A DNA stretch of 64,000 nt from Lucifuga dentata (lineage: Eukaryota > Chordata > Actinopteri > Ophidiiformes > Bythitidae). Position numbers and translations under genes: made by a program. Location: assembly GCA_014773175.1 (NCBI GenBank), contig VXCM01000046.1, positions 310,001-374,000 of the forward strand, in the 5' to 3' direction. The notes beneath the pieces were generated by a model. The model did not search any database and had not been told where the DNA came from. It saw only the letters and a program-made list of their open reading frames with translations. Shown piece after piece: positions 50,401 through 63,928 of the stretch (the first letter of the stretch is position 1; each line of letters opens with the position of its first letter).

Positions 50401-53400
50401 AGTGGGCATGAAATGAGTCAAAAGGGAGGAGACAGACTTGATTCAGCAAAGATGGAGTGGGTGGTCAGCGAAAGAGACTGAAGGCAGAGGTGGAAATGGA
50501 GTGTATGGGGAGACGCCGGTTGGAGCCCTGGGGGACAGGAAGTAACCTAGGGGAGTCTTCAGTAAACAGGAGGATCAAAGACAGCCCAGAGGAGACAGAC
50601 ACCGTGGCAGGGAAGGTCTTCACGCCCCCGCAGGCGACAGCACCGTTCATTTCCTCTGGAATGTGTCTGGGATTCCATGGAATCAGACCCAATTCTACCA
50701 ACAGCCTTGCCAGGGGAATGTGTCCTTTAACTGGGGACCAGATGGGCTCCTCTGCTGGGAGGCTCATCCCATTTCAGACAAGGTTTCATTCTCAAGCCGC
50801 TCATATTTAGCAGTGGTGGACGATGTACTCAAACCCTTTACTAGTAACATTCTAGTACCACAGTGGAAAAATACTCCGTTGATGGTAAAGGCCCTGCATT
50901 CAAAATTTTTACTTAGGTAAAAGTGAAAAGCAGAATAGCAGTAAAACTGACAAGTACCTAAAGTGGAAATACTCACTGACTGGTCCCTGATGCATTAACA
51001 TGATTCAGCAATGTTTTATTGCATCAGTAATGGAAACTCTCCAAAACTGGAGTCACAAGGTTGTTTATCCAACAGCGAACAACCTTGTATCTCCATTATT
51101 GGAGAGGTTCGGAATGATTTTATGAAACTTCCCAAAATTTGAAGACAAAAACTTTAAAACTGGACCTACACCTGTACCTCTATTTTGGGGGATTTTCATG
51201 CTTTTACATCAGAAGACAGATTTTGCCTCTCTAGAGTACTCTAAAGTTAAAAAAAAAAAAAAAAAAAAAAAAAATCTTGGAGTAGCATTTAAAATGCTAT
51301 AACAAGGCTAAGATAATCAGTTGAATTTTGAATTTGAAGTCTTAACATGCAAAGTAACTACTAGCATTAGGTAAATGCAGTGGATGAAAAAGTACAATAT
51401 TTCCCTCTGTAAAAAGTAGAAATTAGTAATAAATAGAAATACTCATGTAAAGTACAACTACCACAAACCTCTACTTAAAGCTGTACCTTAGTATAGTAGT
51501 TAAACTTTCTACTCTGTTCCACTTGTGTTCCTGGTGAATTACTTCCTGTGTGGTTCCATGTGAAGTCTTCTACATGTTTAACCTTTGGGCTTTACTGTAT
51601 ATTTCATGTATGTTAAACAAAAGCAGCACCAGACTACAAAAAAGCTCATTGCCTGTCCTGGAAAAATCAGCCTCAACATTTCTGGGAAACTCAAACACGA
51701 GGAGACGAATATTAATTAACATGCGGTCAAAGCCATTTCATGTTTCCTTTATTCTCCCTTTTGGACGTCACAGAAATCCACCTAAATCTGTCTCACGAAA
51801 CAAATAAACAATAGACTTTAAGGAAACCATGAAAGCTATAAAAATATCCTCTTCCACGTTATTTTTAGTTATGAGAGATCACAATCGGCTGGTCGGACAG
51901 GAAATGTTCCACATGGCAAAATAAATGGGACACACTGCCAGATGGACATACAGAAGACGCTTTGACTTCAAGTCCACAGGCCAAACATATACACGTATGG
52001 CATATATTGTTCTTTTCATTTACATGTACACACACCTTTGCCTGGAAACTGAAACACACATAAGCAAAGGCTCCCACATACACACATTTCTGGGACTTAA
52101 TCCAGACGACCTGCTGTCCTTTTAACAGAACCAAGTCTAAAACAAACATGCAAAGGAGCTGAAATTACCACAGGAAACATTGGGATGTTATAAATCTAAA
52201 TGTTGTAAATATGAATTGTTTTATAATCAGTCAGGACCTGTTTTCTCAATGAATTACTGCCCTTGAGCAAGGCACTGCACCCATAACTCTGAGAAAAGCT
52301 TACATTTCCACTCATTTACACTGCATTGCTATTTAAGTATGAATAAACTAAACTGAAATATTTCAATTTAAGCTTTTAAAATGCAAACTGCGTTGCATAC
52401 ACAGATGAAAGCTCATTCAAAAACCCACATATTTCCTGTCCGACTCTAGCAGCTGTTACATGGCAAAGTCCAAAACTGAAGCAGGATCATTCGCTCTCTT
52501 CCTTTCTGCATCACTCTCAACTGTGCAGGATGATTTACTTCTAAAACACATCATGTCTTTATTTAAAACATTTAATATGAGGCGAAATGCAAAGGTCATG
52601 ACCTCTTCCAATCAGCCTTTGGGGAAAATGAAAGGGACTAAAAATGCGCTCTGCAAGCTTGGTTTTACACTGTAAAAACACAAGTTCCTCATTCATTTTT
52701 AATATGATGCACTAATTTTTATATCTTCTACATCACAGTAGAAGAACCACAGAAAAGACAGAGGTCATGAAAAGCTATTTCCTCCATCTAACCACTGAAT
52801 TTCTGCTGTGGTTCTCAAGTGAAGCTGCATCAAAACAAAGGAGCCACATAGAGGATGTTACTCTGGGTCAGCGAAGGAGTACAGAGAGCAGCACACATGT
52901 TAAGAGCATAGAGCGCTCCGAGCCTCACTATATAACCATCTGGACTGGCAGCATGTTTAAGGCTGAGCTGTGGTTCCCTTGACACAGCAGCACTTCAGTG
53001 CCAGTAAAAACCCAACTTCAGCAGGTTCTGCTGGAGCTGCACCGAGTTCACTCACCGCTCATCTGGGATCAATTAGTCCTGCAAGAAAACATGCAGCACA
53101 GAACAAGAAGGACTGACTGAGCCTAGAGAGTGAGGGACATCATTCTTAACGTACTCGAAAGTCACAGATAACCCCCTGAACATGTTATGTTTGTGCCATT
53201 TCCACAAATTGAAAATAGAGAGAGAACAAATACAGTCACATATGGGAATGTTTAGCACAATTATGGCAGGAACATTTAGAGTTCAGTCCTCCGAATGGCG
53301 GCGGGACTGCTTCCCGACCTGGAAAAAATGTGAAATCGCCTACCAGGAAGTTCAGCTCCACAAAGCCTGAAGACCTTCCCCGGAGGTGTGAGTTTTGGGG

Positions 53401-53655
53401 GTGTTGGCAAAATAAACTGAGAGAAGGCTGTGGGGTGGAGCGAGGGGGGACAGATAGGAATAGAGGGAGAAAGTGTGAGCATATCTAACAGAGAGAGAGA
53501 GAGAGAAGAAGAGGCGGTTTTGTTGAAGGAGGTGTTGTCTTTCATTGATGGACTTTTCACATTTTCCATTACTGATGTATTGCTCTTAAATAATAAAGAG
53601 AAAACATTGCCAAAGAACCTTCATGTCATGCGTGGACAGTAAAAGGCCACTCTAG

Positions 53656-53703
<48 letters not shown>

Positions 53704-54082
53704 CCACACACTCAAAACCACATGCAGCAGGTCTCCAATGCAAACAGAGACTCAGTGTACTCGTATTGATCAAACAGCCACGCTCTTATTTCCTGGCAGC
53801 AACAAGAGAAGCCAAATAAAGTTTGGATGTGCACCGTCTCAGCAGACCATGAGGCTGTTGTGAAACATCTCAAATTAAACTGCATCATCAACATCATGCT
53901 TAGACATGTTACCGAGTCTCGGGCTCCGGTCTCGGCCTCCTCTAGTGGCCACTTCTTACCTTTATATCCAAGCACGGCAACAGCGATGGTGAGGAGAGTA
54001 CACAGCACGTATAGCAGAGCTATGGAGGTCTTCAGTGCCCACTCATTCTTGCACTTAGTGCACTGGGTGGCCTCCTGGATCC
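47188..54082 (-). CDS. colec12: Collectin-12 / scavenger receptor with C-type lectin (lacks first exon in window)
   Basis: Exons in order: 53960-54082, 50036-50122, 48903-49946, 48316-48804, 48012-48148, 47776-47885, 47302-47447 and probably 47188-47210. The first seen exon gives [18 protein letters not shown] then the TM helix ([18 protein letters not shown]). Next is a 350-residue coiled coil with [18 protein letters not shown] and [18 protein letters not shown], near-identical to human COLEC12. Then come Gly-X-Y collagen repeats and a C-type lectin domain. The lectin site keeps QPD and WND ([22 protein letters not shown]), the galactose-type signature of COLEC12. It is a type II membrane scavenger receptor that binds galactose/Lewis-x glycans, oxidised LDL and microbes. 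The exon with the cytoplasmic N-terminus was not found; it probably lies right of 64000. Confidence 0.93.
48316..48804 (-). CDS. colec12: colec12 collagen-like exon
   Basis: 163 codons, starting [20 protein letters not shown] and continuing as Gly-X-Y triplets with GEKGDKG and GERG-like charged triplets. It ends in a short hinge ([12 protein letters not shown]) before the lectin exons. The G-X-Y composition makes the antisense frame open too, which is a shadow. Confidence 0.93.
48903..49946 (-). CDS. colec12: colec12 coiled-coil exon
   Basis: A single 1044-nt exon encodes the alpha-helical stalk with heptad-like pattern and many N-x-S/T sites ([33 protein letters not shown]). The equivalent large exon exists in human COLEC12. 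Phase 1 at both ends. Confidence 0.93.
50812..51520. repeat. Dispersed fish repeat
   Basis: AGTGGTGGACGATGTACTCA, ACAGTGGAAAAATACTCCGT, GGCCCTGCATTCAAAATTTT and TACTTAGGTAAAAGTGAAAA form the typical left part of a common fish repeat; TACTCATGTAAAGTACAACT near 51440 belongs to its right part. Ends approximate. Confidence 0.45.
51032..51111. repeat. Long imperfect hairpin
   Basis: Arms 51032-51065 and 51078-51111 pair at 28 of 34 positions with a 12-nt loop; the ten base pairs next to the loop (CAAGGTTGTT/AACAACCTTG) are perfect. Confidence 0.75.
53658..53703. repeat. (TC)n(AC)n compound microsatellite
   Basis: About 17 TC units run directly into AC units, with an interrupted CA tail to about 53710. 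Confidence 0.9.
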
Positions 54083-55456
54083 CTGTGCAAAAGATGCAGA
54101 CACATTTGCTTTAAAGTAGAGTAAGCATAAAGAATACCACTTGAATCAATAGATTTAGCTGATACGCTGATGTAGATTTCATGTCGATCCTGCATTTTTG
54201 TGGAGCAGAAACTTGTGGGCCAGGGACTCTCCACATCCAGGATTCCAGAGTCCCACATCTGGACAAACAGGAGTCCAGCAGTTCCCTTAGGGGCCCAGGA
54301 GGTAAAGGGGTAGGGGACACAAAAACAAGCCCCCCCACTGACTTGTTTACACTTAGCTACATGCTTGTTTTCCTGAAGTCACTTCACTCAACAAACTGCC
54401 TATTTTCAGTCTCACACACACACGCACACACACACAGATTCCTTCCCAGTGAAGCACAAAGTGATCTCATCAGTTTCACAATGACTTATAATGTCACAAA
54501 CTCATAAGAAGCCAACATAAACCGTTCATTTCTCCTCTGAGTGATTCAAATGTAAAGGCTGAGAAAGGCCTTGGCTATTGGGGACAGTTCTGGAATTTTT
54601 TTTTTTTTTTTTTTTTAGGGATGTCTTTCATGACAGATGAGTGGCGAGATCAACAGTGCTGACGGGAACACATCTGCACTTCATTTTCAATTCAGGAAGT
54701 GTGTGTGGAAAGGATGGGGGTACAGTGTGGGGGTTTCTGATTTTCATGCACCTGGAATGAAACTCACTTCAGATGCCTAAATATAAATATAAAGAAATAG
54801 TACTCATTAATGTGACACAAAAGATGCAAAGGCTAACTGAAAAAAATGCGAAATAACCTGTAAGTCTTGGAACCATTTGGTGCCAAAGTTTTTCCCACAT
54901 GTCTAATTCAAGTGTGTTTTAAATGATGATGGCAATGCTTCAGTCAATTAAAATGCAGTGCTGATTGGCTGAGCTGATATAGGGCCGCAGTGGGAGTTTA
55001 GCCAGAATGCCAAGGTTAACAACTCCGCTCGTTGTATAGGTGTCACGGGATTGTTCACGATCGCTTGTGAACAGCTCCAGCCTGAAGGCAGGGAGGTCCT
55101 CACCAGCCAATCTGAGAGAACATGAGATTTACTGTAAAGAGGGAAAAAAAAAAAAAAAANAAAAAAAAAAAAAAAGTCCTTCGACATGCAAGACCTTTAC
55201 AGCACTTTAAGTGTAATGCTTCAACTCAAATGACACCACCACCACAGCCTCCTCCCAGGCCAAAACAGTCCTAGAACTCCTTAAATTTCAGGCAACAGAT
55301 CCAAACCAAGTACATTTGTGACTTGATTATTCCATTCCAAATCTTTGCACCGACACCATCGTCTTCTGAGCATTTTCTGTCTTGTAGCCAATGCAAGTAA
55401 CGGGAATTCCTCCTCTTTGTTCAACAACTCTCTTCTCAAGGCTAAAGGTTGGTTTC

Positions 55457-55661
55457 TTAAAGGACCATACCAGCCATTTTGCACGTTTGAGCCTAATATA
55501 TTCAATTTTCATACAAATAAGGTTTCTGATAATCATTTCCCAAAGCATACTACTGGAAAGGTGAATTAAAAATGATTAAAAATTATTTTCCTACCTTCCA
55601 GACCGCCATTGATTTCAGTTCATTCTAGTATGCTATTAAAATCAACTTGTTGATACTTGAA
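55457..55661. mobile_element. TTAA element copy E, left arm only
   Basis: TTAAAGGACCATACCAGCC then TTTTGCACGTTTGAGCCTAA, CTACCTTCCAGACCGCCATT and ATTAAAATCAACTTGTTGAT, after which similarity stops. Right half missing. Confidence 0.8.
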
Positions 55662-56024
55662 TGTGAGCAAAAATCAAAGATGTCAGAAAGCAATGAATCT
55701 CCAGAGGAAAAGAAATCAAATGATGAGGAAGAAATGGGTCAGCAGCTGTTACTGTCCCAAAGAAAGTGACGTTGTGGATAAGCAAGATTAAAAAAAAAAT
55801 AGTCAGCAGTGTGGCGTCATTTTAGTTATTTAAAGTCTGACACAAAACAGAGCGGCCATGTTCACTGTAAAATTAGTCAGAAACCAGCACTGATAAGGAT
55901 GACTGAAATTTGTACTTTTTTGGTTCATACAATTTTTGTTTTGTTTTTTATGTTCAGAACTTGCAAAGAAAATGGTAAAATAAATCTTAAGTTCAAGTGA
56001 CTTGAAATGCAGCCTTGAAATGCC

Positions 56025-56115
56025 ATGATTTATATTGTGATATACTGTATATCGATACTTATCAATATAACAAAATATATCGTGTTAAAAAAATTTCATA
56101 TCGTCCAGACCTAGT
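56025..56115. repeat. Short fish/vertebrate repeat of the ATATCG class
   Basis: GATATACTGTATATCGATAC, AACAAAATATATCGTG and TTTCATATCGTCCAGACCTA match the right end of a common non-autonomous repeat ending with the inverse of TAGGGCTGGGCGATATG. Only about 90 bp. Confidence 0.5.
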
Positions 56116-57923
56116 CACCGTGATGTGCGATTTCACAAGCGAATCTCAAATGCGGCTTCCGCGGCCAGCTGCTTTGGCCGCAGTTACGTCATATTTTTTG
56201 GTCCGTGTTAAGCATAAACCAGCCTTAAGAATGCACCAGGCCTTAATCCAGCTGTGTTTATGACATCAGGAGTGTACCAAAGTCTTCCCTTGCCACTGGT
56301 TGAACCGTAACGTAAGCAGAGAAGTGCACCCTGGGAAAAGAGCCACAATAGATTGCATTTCTGACTCATTCATAACTGCTGACATGTTTGAAGTGTCAGC
56401 TCATGCATGCTTCCACAATAAAACAAGCGTATCAGTTCATCAGCTCAGAGTAATCAAAGCATCTCGGCCCAATTTTGCAGCTCCAACCTAAACATGATGA
56501 CAGTGTTTACAATTCTGTTGCACTGAGATGATACCACATTACACAGGCAACAGATTTTCCATTTCCACACTGACTCGCCTGATGTGTTAGCATTCTGGTT
56601 TGGCTGTCAAATATGGAAGACACCTGGCGTAACATAGAACACATGGAAATGACACAACAGTAAAGCACAGATCGTTGTTCTGCAGCTCTGGCACTCTTCC
56701 AGCTCCAGATTGCAGCACAGGGACAGCAGAGACGGGGAAGCTGGATTCTGTTGGACCCCATGCTGTGGGCCATTTAAGGCTCTATCAGGGATCTCGACCT
56801 TCCGTCTGCTCATATCCCAGTGGGTTAATTCCTGGATGAACCAGACAAGAAAAGAGACAGATGTTGCACTGGAATCCTGAGCAACTCTATAGGATTTATG
56901 ATTCAATTTATGTTAATCATCTATGTTTTTCTGTCTTTTTCCATCTAATTCCTGGTCATGTTTGCATGTAAGCTCATTTTCCTCCTTTCATGAAGCTATT
57001 TGTGATGCATTCTGGACATTATGAAGACCAGCTTCCACAGACTTGGAATTTGCACAATCTAGAACAGAAAGAACACGAAGCCCTAATTTGTTTTGTCAGA
57101 GTCATGGTTTAATTTCATTCTGTGGTGAGTGTTTTCATATTTCCCTCCTTCCTTCCCTTCTTCATTCCTTTTTTCCTGTCTGACCTCTCTTCTGTCCTTA
57201 ATTCTTAACTTCTTTCTTTTCCTTTCTTCTGCCCATCCTTCTCTCTTTTCTTTTTGTACTACCCCTTTCCCTTATTATTATTATTTTTTTTTTTACCTTT
57301 TTCTTGCCTTCTTTACTGATCTGAAAACACAAAATCCCTCAAAACTGGAAATATAATCGCAAAAGTAAACTCTACTCTTTTTCATTCTCTGTACTTTTAT
57401 TTTGGATACTTGAGAACATTGTACTACTAGAGTGTACTCAACACAATAGTTCAGGAGTATATTTCCAGTACCAAAATGCATCCTGGATTGTTGGAGCAAA
57501 ATGAAAGTTCTTGACAAGGCAATGGCATGGATGGTTTTATTTTGGGAAAGGATTTGACTACTTCTTCCAAGTAGGCTTTGACCTGAAATGACACAAAATC
57601 TAAACCAAACCACATCTTCATTTTGTCCTGAGTAACACAGAAACACCTGGGACATGACGTCACTCCACATTCCACCATTGAGTGTTTACATGACAAATGG
57701 CCAGATGGATATAAGACGGTAAGGACAAACGTCCCTGACCACTCTCAAATATCTGTCAAACAAACAGATCCCAGATGCACAAATCTTAACACCATGGATA
57801 AAATATTGTGAGGTATGTACACGAGGTTTTGTCTATGTGTGCAATTACGTGTAACAAGCCTGCAGAAAAACACAACATGTCCATTTTTGTATTAGTAAAA
57901 TGCTTCTGGAGTTACAGAAAGTC

Positions 57924-58495
57924 TTAAAGGACTATACCGCCCATTTTGCTTGTTTGAATGTAATACATTCAATTTTCATACACATAAAGTTACTGACAAT
58001 CATTTCCCAAACCATACTACTGGAATGGTAAATTTAAATTTTTCCCCCCCTACTTTCCAGACCGCCATTGGTTTCAGTTCACTCTGGTACACTTGTTGAT
58101 ACTTGAAACATTCTTGGGATAGGTAATCCATCATCGCGAACAAGATGTATATTCAGGTTTTTTTGAAGTTTCATAATTTTAGTATTTAAGTGCAATAAAA
58201 CCCACAAAGTGAATGTATGTCTTCACTGGGGAATATAGTCCCAAAAGAAGACCTGTGTTTATGGAAAAATTTAAAGGACCATGACTTCATAAGGTTGCAT
58301 AAGTATTAGCAGGAGAAAATGGATTTTTATGGTGGGTGTATCACTTGAATATTTGATTTTGAAAGATTAAGAGATTTTGCAAAATATCAGGAAAGCTGAA
58401 ATATGGCTTTATCCTTTGATTGTCGGTAACATTACATGTATGAAAATTGAATATATTAGGCTCAAACATGCAAAATGGCTGGTATGGTCCTTTAA
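57924..58495. mobile_element. TTAA element copy F, full length
   Basis: TTAA at 57924-57927 and 58492-58495 bound a 564-bp element. Left end AGGACTATACCGCCCATTTT; right end AAAATGGCTGGTATGGTCCT. Terminal inverted similarity spans about 60 bp or more. Inner right part (AAAGATTAAGAGATTTTGCA) is shared with copy G. No coding frame. Confidence 0.88.
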
Positions 58496-61463
58496 TACTC
58501 AGAAGAAGGAAGAACAGAACTTAAAGTAGACACTGGAAAAGCATGGCAGCCTGCTTGTTCACAGTTTAATAATAATCCGGTCTGACTATCTGCAAGGTCT
58601 CAGTGTTCTTTCAGTTTGGTTTGTCCTCATTAAATCAGACACTGATTCATCATCTTTCCCAATCAACTGTACACTCCGATGCAGTCAGATTTCACCGACC
58701 ACAACCACAAAAACAACCGTCATCCAGGATGCTCAGACCGCAGGCTGACAAAAACACTTTTACTGCTCACAGCGACACAGAAATGATGCTCTGACACAAA
58801 GACCCTTTCTAAAACAAGAACAACACAACAGTTGGCTCTCAAAATGGATTCTCTTGTCATTGTGGGTTCTGGTCCAGACAAAGTCCTTCATTGTTTCTGC
58901 AAAACCCCTATGTCGAAATGAAGTCCTGACAATGTCCACCTTGGTGATAATAAATTGTATCCAAGCCTTTGTCTTTCATCAGCCTCATTTCCTGAAACAA
59001 AGAACTGCCCAAACATCATTATTTTTCATCTCAACACAGCCATTAATTTCCCCTTCAAATGCCAAAATAATGTCCTGGGGGCCAGAGCGAAGCCAAGCAA
59101 ATACAAGGGCCTCGCTCATTATAAGACAATGTTTATTTACTGTAAGTACCAATGGGGACACTATAGTAACGATGAGAACACAAAGCTGCGAGTTGAGGTC
59201 ACACAAACTGCTTTTTGGATCCCTGCCTTGCCTAACACACACTCAACCCCTTTCCAGGAACAACAACACATAGCAGCTCCAAGAGGGCAAATCAGTGAAT
59301 CATCGCTGGAGACAAAAAGAGTTCAGGACAAATGTGTCTTATGGCACCACAAAGATGCGGACAGTCGTTATCCACCAGATTCCCAAACATAATTCTGTTG
59401 ATTGTTGACTGTAGTTATAATCTTTCATTCCATCTGCCATTCATTACGCAAAAACATGAAGTTTAACAAGGTCTCGTATACAGTCAAATCAAAGCCAAGA
59501 TGTTTTACAACAGAGAGGATGGTTCAATGAATGAGTCATACACAGTTCTGCTTTCTCAATGGCAGGCAGAGCTGTTCTGGATGGAATCGTGTGTATGTGT
59601 GAGTGTGTGTACTTGTGGACATAAACCAGTGGACTGGTTGGTATTTCAGAAGAAAAAATCCAGCTGTGGCTCGTCATACGCAGTTAAAAGTCCATCTATG
59701 ATGTTCACTGCTTTCTAGGAGTTGTTTTCACAAAGATGTAATTTACTTCCTTGGTGTACCCCGATCTCCCTTGACTGCACGTGGCTACCGCTAACATTTT
59801 GTAAGTTTCCCAGAATGCATCAGGTTGAAACTCAGGGAGATGCAATGAGAGTTTTTGTGTATAATGTTGTATTATGACCAACAGTAATAAGTTCACTGTG
59901 AATGATGAAATTGACATCTTATCATTTTTTTTTTTTTTGATTTTGTATGATTGTTGTTGGTGCAAAATAATTTGTCAGCAACAAAGATGTTGAAGTTTTT
60001 GACAACTTAAAAATGTATTGCTAACACGTTTAGACAAAACTCACCAAAACCTCCCCATTCCCCACCAAAACGCCACCAGATTAAATACCTTATCCACTAA
60101 GGAGCATGTAGGGCCTGAAACATAAATCACTGCTGGTGTGCAACCTTAAAAACTTCTTCCAATTTCAATCAACATTGTAAAGAAAAAAATGGCATCAATC
60201 GATGAGATACGCATTTTGTACTTATGAAGGCTAAAGAAACAGCAATAAAGAAGGAGATGGTTCATAAGAACATTAAACACATTCCAGGGTGCTTTTCTGC
60301 ATAACTAAACATGCAAAAGTAGAAATTAATGCCCCTGTACTGGTAAACACCTAGCATTAATTTTAGGGGACATGCACAACTAAAGCTTCAAAGAAATGCA
60401 GGATTAACATGTCGGCCAAGTTGCTGATTAAACTCTGCTCTTGGGTTCTGAACTCAAACCTCAATCCACAGTGGCTCTTTCACAGTGGAGGTCCTGGCTG
60501 CTTCGTTACCCAAACTAATAACTAACTGTATAACAGCTCAAGGAGAATATTTTCTGTTCACTGGTATGCCCATTGTGATCACTTTGAGTTACCTGCCAAT
60601 GATGTAATCAGAGGAAGTGCAAAATTAGGGCCAAAGGGTTCTCAGTTCATGGGATGGCTCAGGGGCCCCAGAAAACTGATACCATCCCCGCTCCATGTGT
60701 GGCCTGATTTCGGCTCCATCTCTTTTATTACATGTGATGGAAACCATACGCCTCCATCACATGAGACAGGCGGGCATGATTCTAGCAGTTATGAGTGAAG
60801 GGGGGGGGNGTACTCGGTAATATATGATGAATTCAGAGAAAAACTGGGACATGGAGGGAGAAAAGACGAGAGAGTGGAGGGGAGGATTTAAAGATGTGAG
60901 AGATTGGGAGAGAGCAGTGACAGGTGAACTGTAAAAGGCTGTAACCCCGTCACAATCATCCACAGAGAGCCAAGAATCTCTCCGGGGCTGTGACGAGGGC
61001 CAGATCCTCAAACTCAGATGGGAGGAGAAGATGCACTCTGCCAGCCAGCAGGGGCCGTGCCGCTCTGCTTTTCCTATTCACAGCCATTAAAAAGATATGA
61101 GGCAACCAAGATTCCACCATCAAGCATATCTTCCAGGCTCCAACTGTCTTACATCTTGCTGTGGGGGAGCAAGGGAGAACTTTTTTCACATTTAGATCAG
61201 ATTTATCTGGCAGATTTCCTCAAAGGGAAATACTCTACACTGTGCATATACAATTGATTTTTACTGTTGTTGTTACAGTTTGCAGCATTGTTTAATTCTG
61301 CAGTCATTAATACAACATTGTTCAGTGTTGCACTGTTCATATTGAAAACAATTAGTGCAAAAATAACTTGAGATATGATATTTACATTATATGCCATTTG
61401 AGGAAGTCTCTATATGAGAGGTACTTTATTTAAAAAAACAAACACTGACAAAGTGCAACATGA

Positions 61464-62060
61464 TTAAAGGACCATATCATCCATTTCATGTTTGAGCCTA
61501 ATATATTTAATTTTCATACAGGTAAGGTTAATAACAATCATTTCCCAAAGCATACTACTAGAATGGTAAATTAAAAATGTTTTTCCTACCTTCCAGAATG
61601 CCATTGGTTTCAGTTCATTCTGGTACGCTATTAAAATCAACTTGTTGATACTTGAAACATTCTTGGGATAGGTAATCCATCATCACAAACAACAAGTGTA
61701 TTCAAGTTTTTTTTTTTTTTGAAGTTTCATAATTTTAGCGTTGAAGCACAATAAAAAAGCACGGAGTGAATGTATGTCTCCACTGGGTAATATAGTCCCA
61801 AAAGAAGACCTGTCTTTCTCAAAAAATTTTAACAACCGTGACTTCATAATTTTGCGTAACTATTAGCAGGTGAAACATCGATTTTTAAGGTGGGTGTATC
61901 ACTTGAATATTTGATTTTGAAAGATTAAGAGATTTTGCAAAATATCAGGAAAGCTGAAATATGGTTTTATCCTTTGGGAAATGACTGTCAGTAACATAAC
62001 ACATATAAAAATGGAAGGTATTAGGCTCAAACATGCAAAATGGGTGGTATGGTCCTTTAA
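61464..62060. mobile_element. TTAA element copy G, full length
   Basis: TTAA at 61464-61467 and 62057-62060. Left end AGGACCATATCATCCATTTC, right end AAAATGGGTGGTATGGTCCT. Highly similar to copy F along its length, so both belong to one subfamily. Confidence 0.88.
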
Positions 62061-63928
62061 AGATTTCAGCGTGTAGAAAACAGTGAAACACTAATTTTCT
62101 GCCTCTGAAAACTGATCCAGCGGTGACATTAAGAGCAAGTTTAATGCAATTCACATCACAGAGGTGCTATAACTGTGTAAAAATGTCCTTCTTAGCTTCA
62201 GGCTTCATACTGGAAAAAATGTTTAAATTGGTTCTATAAGAAAAGTTTACTAGGGGTTAGATTCATGGTGATGCATTCACTTTACTTTGTTCTTTTTAGT
62301 GATCATTAAAAAAAAAAAAAGAATCTTAAGCATCTCACTTAACAAAACAAATCTGGTAAGACATAAAATGCTGGGCAGCTTGCCTGGTCAGATCACCTAA
62401 CATCATGACTTCTCACCAATAGATAGTAAAGGCAGAGAAATAAACACTTTCCAAATGGTTTTCAGATGAGCTGTGGTGAGATAGGCATTTAGGCTGAGGC
62501 TGCATCCACGGCTTCACCACGTCCCACGAGTCTAGAGGCCCTGCACAGGTCTGCACAGAGTCAGCACTCGCTGCAGTCACACAAACAGGTCGTCTTTCCA
62601 GAAAACTACATCAACAATGAGGAGAGAGAATGGACTTACTCAGCTAAGGGATTTGGGGCCTGTTGAGCGACTTGGGTTTAGTTACAAAGCAAAACATTGA
62701 GGCTTAAGCACCCCAAATGTTGCAGCTCTTTTGTGCGTGTGTGTGTGGTTAATGAGCATCACATTAGCATCCAGAATTTGATAGCCTGCCTACGCTCGAC
62801 CCAGAAGGAAACAGAACACCATCAGCAAAAAATAAAAAAAAGTAAGTTCAAAGTGAGCAGAAAAAGACAAGAATAACAAAAGTGAGACTTTATCCAATGA
62901 AAAACACGATTCATATGATTCTCAGTCAGCTACCATCCAAAGAAAGTGCAACACATGAAAAGCTGAGAATCTATAATTCACCACTGGTCAGCATTTTTAA
63001 TACCAAAGTACTTCGGCAAGCAGAATCCAGAACCTTCCTGCAGAGTCTCAGCTGCTTCAGAGCAGAACTGAGTTTCTGTTTCCAAAGCCGACTCATCTCC
63101 TCGAAGGTGACCCTGCTGGGTCGGATCCCCCGCTGCTTCCTTCAGGTGCCAGTCAAAATGTGGGAAAAAAAAAAACAAAAAAAAACACTACAAAGACCCC
63201 TAGTGCCGATGGAGCAATGGCAGCACTTCAAAGTAAAACAAACAGCTACATGTCACAGAAATAAAATAAATAATATGACATCTCCCCTCTGATGAGCAGC
63301 TGGAAAAACAAACCGCACAATGATATTAGAGGCATGCCCTTTTCTGGCTCTTTTTGTTGGTGCTTTGGGAAATTCCGTGGTGGCCGCATCCTTGGAATTG
63401 GGAAATAATACGATCTTTCACTGCACACTTTCCTCTTCTATTTTGATCTGGTTGTCGCTTTTCACAATATCTTATTTTTCCCATTTCTGATGTTAGTATT
63501 TAAGGGCCTAGTTTGCATTAAAAATTGATCAAAAAGTTTGTTTACCTGCTAATACGCTACAAACAGCATTTTCCTCTATATCAAACATGACTGCATTTTA
63601 AAGGAGATATATTGTGATTTTTGTTATTTTACCTCATTTTTATAGTATAATACAGCAGGGAGTGTCTATTGAACATTGTTAAAGTTGCTAAACTTGAGGT
63701 TGACTAGAAATGCATGTGTCAAACCCACAGGTCCTACTGCCCTGAACTCTTCGTATTTGATTGGTGTTTTACACATTTTAATTTACCCACCTACACACGT
63801 GGTTAGACACGCCCACCAAATACGGTGCTTACAAGAGAGTATTTGGCCAGTGCTACTTCAGGCCTAATGTAGCTGGCCAATCAGAGCAGTGCAAGCTTTT
63901 AGAGAAGGGGTCTTAAAGAAACAGTGCA

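Larger units (their letters stand above)
50123..53959 (-). other. colec12 intron between the TM exon and the stalk exons
   Basis: No exon recognised. Contains a fish dispersed repeat (about 50812-51520) with an internal long hairpin (51032-51111), a poly-A run (51249-51273), a SINE-like fragment near 52255-52300 and a (TC)n(AC)n microsatellite (53658-53703). Confidence 0.5.

Noticed and set aside
57129..57356. Hydrophobic 75-codon open frame
   Set aside because: Low-complexity TTCC/TTTC tract; no start context or homology.
58854..59392. Overlapping 139- and 145-codon open frames
   Set aside because: Two frames open together with no recognisable domain; consistent with chance in intronic DNA.
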